Origin: Helianthus annuus
Taxonomy: Eukaryota; Streptophyta; Magnoliopsida; Asterales; Asteraceae
Direction of reading: 5' to 3'
Assembly: GCF_002127325.2 (NCBI RefSeq)
Contig: NC_035437.2
Span: forward strand, 117,141,363-117,205,362
DNA length: 64,000 nt
The notes beneath the pieces are model-generated. The model made no database searches and was not told where the DNA came from. It saw only the letters and a list, made by a program, of their open reading frames with translations. The position numbers and the translations under genes were made by a program. Below are positions 55,498 through 64,000 of the stretch, piece after piece. The number at the start of each line of letters is the position of its first letter. The stretch's first letter is position 1.

Positions 55498-58400
55498 ATG
55501 GCTGAAGTAAACCTCAACATCCCAATTTTTCAACACGATGTATCTTTCATTGAAGACACATAATTTCTGCTGATGAAAGAAAACAATCTGCTGATGAATA
55601 CAGAGCATTCAGAATATGATGTAAGGTGTCAACTTCTGATAGAGTATCTCATGAATTGTCCAATCTCAGGAGCTCTAACAAAAGAGAGAGAAGTACCAGA
55701 AAAGCTATTACAACAATTTGTTCACACTTTTGATGAAGTTGAAGAAAACCAAGTCTCTGCTCATGTATGGGAAAATGTTTTTGTAACATTAACCCCTGCA
55801 AGGGTGAGAGAATGGCTCGAACTACCTATTCTTGATAATTATATTGAAGCACCGAGCAGAGAAGAGTTATTAAGCTTTATCATTGGGCTTGGTTACAAAA
55901 ACAAGAAGATCAACAAAATTGGTTCAATCAGAAGAAATGAAATGCCAGCTATCTGACAAGTGATGATGGAAGTATTAAACAAATGTCTCACCTCAAAAAT
56001 AGGAGGAACTGATCAAATCAGTCAAGCTATTCTGACAATCATGTACGGACTCATAACTAGGTTCAAAATTGATTATGGGTCAGAAATTTTCAACCTGATC
56101 AAGAGGTCAATCATCACTAGAAATGGAAAAATAATCTCTCATTTGCCATATCCAAGGTTAATTTCTATTTCATTTCTAAAACATTTGCTGCAAGAGAAAT
56201 AGAAATTCCAATTTTGGAAATTATGTGGACATCAAACACCATGAAGGCCTGGAGTTCCAATCATGGATGGGAATTTGACAAAGATATCCCCGAGTTACCA
56301 GAAAGCATGCTATGTCTCATTACACCGGATTCACAGTACAGAATACAGCATGAAGCACTTCTAACCAAATCAGACTCTCCAACAGAAAGAGCCAGTAGAG
56401 AAGTTTTCAACCGCTCTTCATCACTAGAAGGAGATGAAGCACAAAAGTCAAGATCATCAGAAAAACAGGCTGCAGGTGGAGAAGGAATTCTGATGATTAC
56501 TAACTCACCAGAAAACAAGACAGATGATGCTGATAATGAACAAATTCATGAAGGAAGAATTCATCATGAGTTTAAAACTCAGCAAGAGACAGCACATGAA
56601 CACTATGCAGAATCACACATTGTTGGAGGAACTCATGAAGATGCTGGGGATCATTATGAAGAAGCTCAATTTGATGGCACTGAAATTGAAGCAACTGAAG
56701 TGATACATCATAATGAATCCCATATTGCTGGTACATCTCTTTCAAGAACTGTTTTAGTTGATAGACACTCAAAACAAACAAAATTAGAAAGTTCAGTTAA
56801 TGTTTCTTACAACTTAGAACATGAAAAGACTGATGTTGTTAAGGACGTTACTAGTGCTTTTAATCTCAACTCTGAATCAGAAAATGAGGAAGAGAATGAG
56901 ATCACAACAGATAGAGATCAGGAAACTGATCAAGGAAATCTGGAAAAAGGTAATGTGTTTACCTCAAAAACTTATGGAGAATCACATATTGATGTGATTC
57001 AAGGATATAAGGAAATCCAGGATAAGAGTATGTCACTCACCACTGGTGGAGATGATACTGGTGAACTTAAGGTTGCACCAAATTCTGGTAAAGCCAAAAG
57101 TGACCCTATCATTTCTAAAACAGCAGCAAATGTGTTTGCAGCTGGAATGTTAGCAGGAACATCTGTTGTTGCAAATATCCCTGAAACACCCATGAATCAA
57201 GAAAATCTGGAAACTGTGCTGGAAAGTGCTTACAAAGTCTTCAAAAGAAATCCAATAGAAGAACTTGATATATTGCTGACAGAATTACAAGGTCAAAGGG
57301 CTGAAATAAAGGCTTTGTCAAAATCAGTGGAAGAAGTAAAGAAACAAACTGAAGAAAACACTGAAGCACTAAAGTCTCTCCAAAAGATGAAAGAAAAGGC
57401 ACCAGAATCCAACATCTCTGCATCAGAAATTCAAAAGATTTTCACAAAAATAGAAAACATCGAAGCACAAGTTGCAAAGGCTGTGGAATCAAGGGAGTCA
57501 AGCAGTTCAAACAGAGTCTTGGAGGAAGTTACCACATTAAGGGCAAGTAACAACAGTATAACAGATGCCCTTGAGAAGCTGTCAAAAGAATGGGCTAAAA
57601 TTCAAATGAAAGCTCAAACTGAATTCAACAAAGTTCAGAAAACCATGACCAGCAACTCAAAATAGGTAAGAGAAGTGCAACAATTAATGGAGAAGATGCA
57701 ATTCAACATTGCAAGATTGGCCAAACTGGATCCACAAGAACTCATGAAGGAAATTCCTGCTGAAAAACTACATCAAGAAGCTCCAAAGTCAACTCCTCAA
57801 CAATCATCAACCACACCAATCATCAGAGCTGAAGTTACAATGATGGGACCACCTCCAAATGTTCCAAAAGATGAAATGGTGAAAAGGTTAGCAACTACAA
57901 AACCTCAAGTTATTAGAAATTTGAAATTGCTAGCATCTGTCCCAAAACCAACATTGTCTGATGACTCAGCTATAAGTAAGTACATGAATTTACAAACAAT
58001 GAATGAATGGGAACAAGAAGGTGATTCATCAACAAAATCAAAGATTGTTAAGAGAAAAATCTCTGAAACTCAATCTGTCATGGTCAAAGAGATTGCTAGA
58101 GATGTAATGATATTCCCTGAGTACAATCTGGTAAGATACTACTTAACAGAAGAAGATGAACTGCCAAGATCACTGTCTCCTGTCAGACTGGCCTTAAGAG
58201 ATAGAAGAATTAAAAGAAGTCCAGGCAGCATTCACTCCAAGAATGAGAATCCGGTAAAGAAAGTTTTAAAAGTGAATGAAGTGAAAGTTACAATTGATGA
58301 TATTGGAGGAACTCGTGTACAAAACGGATACACACTTCTGAGAAAGAATGGGGAAGAGCAAATGGTGACCGATGAAGAAATAGCTGACAAGTTGCATCCT

Positions 58401-58963
58401 ATAGACATTATGTTTATGAAGGATTACTATGAAAAGGAAATAAAAAATAACCAAGAGGTCAAAAGAGCATTGAATGGCATTTCAAAGGCTGGAATACTAC
58501 TATTTGAAAGAATAGCTTTTTCAGACTTTGATCTATGCATCAATTTTGAGCATGTACACAACAAAAAGGTGTATATCAAACCACCAAAGACAAAAGTTCC
58601 CTCAGAAATATTAGAAGAAGCAAGATCTGGAGACATCATTGCAAGCAAAACTCACATTAAAAACTATGGTGTCATCTTCAGAGATATTGATAAAAACAAA
58701 GCTCTGTTCAGAAGCATTGATATCTGCAAGTACTCAAATCAAACTATGAAGTATATCATGAAAACCATGAACAAAAGACAGAACATCTTCAGAAGACAGG
58801 AAAGAATTTGGAGGAACACAGTAAAGAAATTGAGCAAATGATTGAAGAATGGATCCAAGCAAGAGAATGGTACAAAGACATGTATGTCAGCTGCAACAAG
58901 TATATCTCCTATAAGAAACTGTTAAAGATAGGGGTTGTAAACAAGAGAGTGAAGCTGAATTGA
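55498..58963 (+). pseudogene. Unrecognised extra ORF X2 of element C, coiled-coil rich
   Basis: ATG at 55498 (MAEVNLNIPIFQHDVSFIED). In-frame stops at 55561, 55954 and 57663, a frameshift near 56200 and another near 58830 interrupt about 1,150 codons. N-terminal 230 residues are globular (AHVWENVFVTLTPARVREWLEL, VLNKCLTSKIGGTDQISQAI, LPYPRLISISFLKHLL). Then comes an acidic His/Glu-rich part, a hydrophobic AANVFAAGMLAGTSVVANIP segment near 57120-57180, coiled coil 57230-57660, a Pro-rich link, and a basic C-terminal domain (VTIDDIGGTRVQNGYTLLRK; KALFRSIDICKYSNQTMKYI) ending GVVNKRVKLN at 58963. Position after pol, coiled coil and one hydrophobic segment recall the env-like ORF of some Sireviruses, but homology is unproven. 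Confidence 0.6.
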
Positions 58964-59103
58964 AGAAACTTGTTTATTTAAATTTCATCTTTTATGTAAT
59001 TTGTTTTTCAAAACTTCAGCAACTAGTTTAGATTTGCAATTATTATGTTTCCACTATTTGGAAATTTTATATTCACGAGGTAGTTCATTTTCTTACAATA
59101 CTT

Positions 59104-59113
59104 AGGGGGAAAC
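59104..59113 (+). promoter_or_regulatory. Polypurine tract of element C
   Basis: AGGGGGAAAC directly before TGTTAGGAAAC. In the duplicated copy (61599-61608) it is altered to AGGGTGAAAC. Confidence 0.9.
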
Positions 59114-59904
59114 TGTTAGGAAACTTTATTTGTAAGTATTGAAGAAAATCTCAATCAACTGGATCTCTAGAGAGATAACAGTCCTGAAGATCACAACAAG
59201 AAGAAGAAGATCAGATGGGACAACTGAAATGCACAACATCTACTTCAAAGAATTACAAGTTGATCAAAAGCTGAATTGGATTATCAGTAAAGGTCACTTC
59301 TGATGGATCTGATGATATTTTTGATGAAATATCATCAGTTTCTGACGATTCTGATCATCAAGATTTTTCTGATGATTTGTTTATCAGAAATTCTGATGAA
59401 GTGGATTCATCAAAATTCTGATGGAATACCCCACTTGTCTGAAATTGGCTCTATCCTACCACACTTACCGAAGCAAGTTGTCATTATTGGATCTCATGAT
59501 GAAAAAGGCAACTTGAACGAATAATTCAATGTATATGTCAAATGGCCACTTTTTGCAGGACTTATTGCATGAATAAACTATTGTTTATTCATGCATCCAG
59601 CCTTCTATAAATAGAAGGTTCAACCAGCAGAAGATAATTGAGTTTGAAGCTTAGCATTCACATACAAACACCCAAACTCCATTGCTCTTCTCACCCACAA
59701 AATTCAAGATTCATTTGTATTAGATAATAATCTTACAATCACCTTGTTTAACTATTTTGTTACAAAGTGATATAAACTTGATAATTCTGTAGGTCTTGTT
59801 TCTTGAAAGTCTGATTTCCATTTCCGCACATCTTTTTCACATCTACTGAAATCACTTGCCATATTACGTGAAAAGAAGTTTTTTAGGCCATACTAGGTCC
59901 AACA
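59114..59904 (+). repeat. 3' LTR of element C
   Basis: 791 bp, TGTTAGGAAAC to GGTCCAACA. TATA box TCTATAAATAG at 59604-59615 inside a ccttctataaatagaagg inverted repeat. Rich in TCTGATGA/ATCAGAA motifs (59297-59420). Confidence 0.93.
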
Positions 59905-61342
59905 GTTCCCATTAAGTAAAGGGTTCCCTCTTCGTTTGGCACCAATTTCTTCTCCATACCACGAAGATATTCAGCTCTAAGATTCTTCTTCTTAAGCGCT
60001 TCTTGTTGTTCGACATGAATGCGTGTAGTGAGATTCGTTCGAATAGTCATTTCCAATGCTCGAACCCTTAGGGTCTTAACCCTTTCCTTTCTACTTAAAA
60101 CGTCTGCTACTACGTTTGCTTTTCCAGGATGGTACTTAATTTCACTGTCATAATCGTTCAACCACTCAACCCATCGTCGCTGACACATGTTTAATTCCTT
60201 CTGATCAAATATGTGTTGGAAACTCTTGTGATCAGTGAAGATAGTACATCGAGTACCATATAAATAGTGTCGCCAGATCTTCAAGGCAAACACCACCACG
60301 CCTAGCTCCAGGTAGTGTGTGGTGTAATTCTTCTCATGAACTTTCAACTGTCGCGATGTGTAGGCGATGACCTTTTTGCGTTGCATAAGCACGTAAGCCA
60401 AACCTTGACGCGAAGCGTCGCAGTATACCACGAAGTCCTCAGTGCCTTCTAGTAAAGATAGTATTGGTGCATCGCATAGTTTGCTTTTGAGAACTTGGAA
60501 GGCTTCTTCCTGCTTATCACCCTAGTCATACTTCTTGTCCTTCTGTGTAAGGGAAGTCAGCGGTTGAGCCATCTTGGAGAAGTTCTCGATAAATCGACGG
60601 TAATAGCCCGCTAAGCCCAAATATTGTCGAACTTCGGTTGGTGTTTTGGGGGCTTCCCAATTCTTTATTGCTTTAATCTTAGTTGGGTCAACATGAATAT
60701 CCTTCTCGTTCACAACATGACCAAGGAACTGTACTTTGCGAATCCAGAATTCGCACTTTGATAACTTTGCATAAAGCTTCTCTTTCTTTAGTAGTTCTAG
60801 AATGGTCCTGAGGTGTTGTTCGTGATCCTCTTTCGTTCGGGAATAAATCAGAATATCATCAATAAATACAATCACAAATTTATCGAGATATGGTTTGCAA
60901 ACACGATTCATTAGATCCATAAATACTTCTGGTGCGTTCGTCAATCCAAATGGCATCACAAGGAACTCGTAATGCCCATAACATGTCCTGAACGCAGTCT
61001 TCGGTATACTCTCTTCTTGGATCCTTAACTGATGGTAGCCAGACCAAAGGTCGATCTTGGAGTAATAACTCGATCCTTGTAATTGATCGAATAAGTCGTC
61101 AATCAGGGGTAGTGGATACCGATTCTTAACAGTGAGCTTATTCAATGCTCTATAATCGATACACATCCGCAGTGTTCCATCCTTCTTGTTTATGAACAAC
61201 ACTGGAGCTCCCCAAGGCAAGAAGCTTGGCCTTATGAATCATTTATCCAACAACTCCTGGAGTTTTGTAGATAATTCTTGCGTCTTGGATGGCGCAAGTG
61301 ATATGGTGCCTTGGCTACAGGAGCGGCGCCTGGAACCAAGTC
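59905..61342 (-). pseudogene. pol: Gypsy RT and RNase H, copy 1 (element D)
   Basis: RT from 61220 with [54 protein letters not shown], the catalytic FIDD in [14 protein letters not shown] and [14 protein letters not shown]; a TAG at 60522-60524, where copy 2 has Trp, ends the frame in the connection. RNase H resumes near 60500: [53 protein letters not shown]. An Asp before LELG is Tyr here. The lower edge at 59905 is the C insertion site (LYLMGT). Its upper edge at 61342 is the duplication junction, so linker and protease are missing from this copy. Confidence 0.92.
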
Positions 61343-62399
61343 AATGGATCCAAGCAAGAGAATGGTACAAAGACATGTATGTCAGCTGCAACAAGTATAT
61401 CTCCTACAAGAAACAGTTAAAGATAGGGGTTGTAAACAAGAGAGTGGAGCTGAATTGAAGAAACTTGTTTATTTCAATTTCATCTTTTATGTAATTTGTT
61501 TTTCAAAACTTCAGCAACTAGTTTAAATTTGCAAGTATTATGTTTCCACTATTTGGAAATTTTATATTCATGAGGTAGTTCATTTTCTTACAATACTTAG
61601 GGTGAAACTGTTAGGAAACTTTATTTGTAAGTATTGAAGAAAATCTCAATCAACTGGATCTCTGAATAGATAACAGTCCTGAAGATCACAACAAGAAGAA
61701 GAAGATCAGATGGGACAACTGAAATGCACAGCATCTACTTCAAAGAATTACAAGTTGATCAAGAGTTGAATTGGATTATCAGTAAAGGTCACTTCTGCTG
61801 GATCTGATGATATTTCTGATGAAATATCATCAGTTTCTGACGATTATGATCATCAAGATTTTTCTGATGATTTGTTTATCAGAAATTCTGATGAAGTGGA
61901 TTCATCAGAATTCTGATGGAATACCCCACTTGTCTGAAATTGACTCTATCCTGCCACACTTACCGAAGCAAGTTGTCATTATTGGATCTCATGATGAAAA
62001 AGGCAACTTGAACGAATAATTCAATGTATATGTCAAATGGCCACTTTTTGCAGGACTTATTGCATGAATAAACTATTGTTTATTCATGCATCCAGCCTTC
62101 TATAAATAGAAGGCTCAACCAGCAGAAGATAATTGAGTTTGAAGCCTAGCATTCACATACAAACACCCAAACTCCATTGCTCTTCTCACCCACAAAATTC
62201 AAGATTCATTTGTATTAGATAATAATCTTACAATCACCTTGTTAAACTATTTTGTTTCAAAGTGATATAAACTTGATAATTCTGCAGGTCTTGTTTCTTG
62301 AAAGTCTGATTTCCATTTCCGCACATCTTTTTCACATCTACTGAAATTACTTGCCATATTACGTGAAAAGAAGTTGTTTAGGCCATACTGGGTCCAACA
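61343..62399 (+). repeat. Duplicated X2 tail and 3' LTR of element C
   Basis: 61343-61608 repeats the last X2 codons (REWYKDMYVSCNKYISYKK) and the 3' untranslated part; 61609-62399 is a second 791-bp 3' LTR with TATA at 62099-62110. It is not an independent insertion: the same D flank gttcc follows and no 5' half exists. Confidence 0.92.
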
Positions 62400-63837
62400 G
62401 TTCCCATTAAGTAAAAGGTTCCCTCTTTGTTTGGCACCAATTTCTTCTCCATACCACGGAGATATTCAACTCTAAGATTCTTCTTGTTAAGGGCTTCTTG
62501 TTGTTCGACATGAATGCGTGCAGTGAGATTCGTTCGAATAGTCATTTCCAATGCTCGAACCCTTAGGGTCTTAACCCTTTGCTTTCTACTTAAAACGTCT
62601 GCTACTACGTTTGCTTTTCTAGGATGGTACTTAATTTCACTGTCATAATCGTTCAACCACTCAACCCATCGTCGCTGACACATGTTTAATTCCTTCTGAT
62701 GAAATATGTGCTGGAAACTCTTGTGATCAGTGAAGATAGTACATCGAGTACCATATAAATAGTGTCGCCAGATCTTCAAGGCAAACACCACCACGCCTAG
62801 CTCCAGGTCGTGTGTGGTGTAATTCTTCTCACGAACTTTCAACTGTCGCGATGTGTAGGCGATGACCTTTTGGCGTTGCATAAGCACGCAACCCAAACCT
62901 TGACACGAAGCGTCGCAGTATACCACAAAGTCCTCAGTGCCTTCGGGTAAAGATAGTATTGGTGCATCACATAGTTTGCTTTTGAGAAGTTGGAAGGCTT
63001 CTTCCTGCTTATCACCCCAGTTATACTTCTTGTCCTTCTGTGTAAGGGAAGTCAGCGGTTGAGCTATCTTGGAGAAGTTCTCGATAAATCGACGGTAATA
63101 GCCCGCTAAGCCCAAATATTGTCGAACTTCGGTTGGTGTTTTGGGGGCTTCCCAATTCTTTATTACTTCAATCTTCGTTGGGTCAACATGAATACCCTTC
63201 TCGTTCACAACATGACCAAGGAACTGTACTTTGCGAATCCAGAATTCACACTTTGAGAACTTTGCATAAAGCTTCTCTTTCTTTAGTAGTTCTAGAATGG
63301 TCCTGAGGTGTTGTTCGTGCTCCTCTTTCGTTCGGGAATAAATCAGAATATCATCGATAAATACAATCACAAATTTATCGAGATATGGTTTGCAAACACG
63401 ATTCATCAGATCCATAAATACTTTTGCTGCGTTCGTCAATCCAAATGGCATCACAAGGAACTCGTAATGCCCATAACATGTCCTGAACGCAGTCTTCGGT
63501 ATACTCTCTTATTGGATCCTTAACTGAAGCCAGACCGAAGGTCGATCTTGGAGTAATAACTCGATCCTTGTAATTGATCGAATAAGTCGTCAATCAGGGG
63601 TAGTGGATACCGATTCTTGATAGTGAGCTTATTTAATGCTCTATAATCGATACACATCCGCAGTGTTCCATCCTTCTTGTTTATGAACAACACTGGAGCT
63701 CCCCAAGGCAAGAAGCTTGGCCTTATGACTCCTTTATCCAACAACTCCTGGATTTGTGTAGATATTTCTTGCGTCTTGGATGGCGCAAGTCGATATGGTG
63801 CCTTGGCTACAGGAGCGGCGCCTGGAACCAAGTCAAT
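62400..63837 (-). pseudogene. pol: Gypsy RT and RNase H, copy 2 (element D)
   Basis: RT start frame 63831-63520 ([40 protein letters not shown], ending IDLRSG) is broken by a 4-bp deletion near 63528 relative to copy 1. The second frame runs from 63454 to the C LTR edge: [61 protein letters not shown], then RNase [52 protein letters not shown]. RNase H acidic residues are all in place. Better preserved than copy 1 and continuous with the linker upstream, so this is the parental end of D. Confidence 0.93.
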
Positions 63838-64000
63838 ATGGAATTCGACCTATCTTTGCGGAGGTAGTCTTGGAAAATCTTCAGGAAAAACATCAGGAAG
63901 TTCCTTCACCACAGGAATGTCTTCGAGTTTCGGCTCCTCAGCCTTCTTATCTACTACGTGCACCAAGAATGCAACGCATCCTTTCAATAAGCACTTCTGC
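63838..64000 (-). pseudogene. pol: Gypsy protease-RT linker (element D), cut by window edge
   Basis: Reads GCVAFLVHVVDKKAEEPKLEDIPVVKELPDVFPEDFPRLPPQR, a stop in place of the usual Gln, then [13 protein letters not shown]. Same segment as 20668-20991 in E. Protease proper and gag lie beyond the window. Confidence 0.82.

Larger units (their letters stand above)
43427..59904 (+). mobile_element. Element C: copia element with pol loss and two extra ORFs, host of B
   Basis: Plus strand: 5' LTR (43427-43801), PBS, gag (43872 onward, interrupted by B, resuming 50985-52221), protease remnant, then no integrase/RT/RNase H but two unrecognised ORFs (53660-54467 and 55498-58963), PPT and a 791-bp 3' LTR. 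Flanks gttct (43422-43426) and gttcc (59905-59909) match 4 of 5, and D coding sequence is continuous across them, proving insertion into D. Gag style and AWVP...DSG order fit Sirevirus. Confidence 0.88.
58848..63837. repeat. 2.5-kb tandem duplication spanning C 3' end and D pol
   Basis: Unit 1 (58848-61342) and unit 2 (61343-63837) each contain the X2 tail, C PPT and 3' LTR, then D RNase H and RT in reverse. Offset 2,495 bp across the LTRs. The junction at 61343-61345 shares only AAT between the two parental ends. About 20 differences over the two 791-bp LTR copies by eye (about 2.5%). Confidence 0.92.
36334..64000 (-). mobile_element. Element D: Tekay chromovirus (gypsy), split by C and partly duplicated
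   Basis: Minus-strand order from the right edge: protease-RT linker (63838-64000), RT and RNase H (62400-63837, with a second copy 59905-61342), integrase with chromodomain (42140-43426), PPT, then a 3' LTR (36334-42105) split by insertion I. Its 5' part lies beyond the right edge. Element C sits between RNase H and integrase. The left LTR end is missing where E abuts. The chromodomain and linker support the Tekay/Del lineage. Confidence 0.88.

Noticed and set aside
57660..57672. A 5' splice-site-like AG|GTAAGA just after the X2 stop, as if X2 had an intron
   Set aside because: Coding continues in the same frame directly after the stop, with no intron-like gap and no acceptor needed.
61343..62399. 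A second independent C insertion or solo LTR in D
   Set aside because: It carries X2 tail sequence before the LTR and the same D flank after it, and D pol repeats too; a tandem duplication explains all of it.

Overview
The window is plant nuclear heterochromatin made almost entirely of LTR retrotransposons. I found no cellular gene, tRNA, rRNA or CRISPR array. Sirevirus-type Ty1/copia elements (large gag with coiled coils and zinc knuckles, tRNA-Met primer site, long 3' noncoding part with repeated AGGGGGAG tracts) are mixed with Tekay-type Ty3/gypsy chromoviruses carrying LTRs of about 3.8 kb. This points to a large dicot genome. The protein flavour suggests Asteraceae, but that is inference from memory of family style, not a search.

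Layout. (A) 1-5777, minus: copia-derived element with decayed gag, no pol, 5' LTR 5329-5777. (F) about 5.8-14.76 kb, minus: full-coding-order Sirevirus (gag, protease, integrase, RT, RNase H), broken by stops and frameshifts, with its 5' LTR lost at a scrambled junction at 14738-14763. (E) 14763-36333, minus: Tekay gypsy with both LTRs, pol reduced to a stub. Inside E are (G) 21973-26514, plus, a gag-only copia deletion derivative in the E gag, and (H) 31690-34976, a probable solo LTR with a perfect 5-bp target duplication in the E 5' LTR. (D) 36334-64000+, minus: a second Tekay element. Its 3' LTR is split by (I) 36512-40403, another solo-LTR-like insertion that itself hosts a Mutator-like MITE (39128-39919). 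D's coding region is split by (C) 43427-59904, plus, a copia element, which is in turn split by (B) 44120-50979, minus.

The D-C-B stack is a clear three-level nest, dated in order D, C, B. B has near-identical 393-bp LTRs, a perfect ACTTT target duplication and one uninterrupted gag-like frame of about 780 codons, but no pol. A and B share the same gag end point and the same 3' noncoding region, so they look like one lineage of gag-carrying, pol-less elements needing enzymes in trans. C has lost integrase, RT and RNase H and instead carries two unrecognised sense-strand ORFs, each with its own TATA-like box. Its 5' LTR has lost the LTR TATA box by an internal deletion. After C inserted, 2.5 kb spanning the C 3' end and part of D pol was tandemly duplicated with 3-bp microhomology (58848-63837).

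A theme not explained by coding content: A, B, F, G and E each carry between the PBS and the first ORF (and often in the LTR) a dense array of short, often palindromic, CG-containing motifs whose sequence is family specific while the arrangement is shared.
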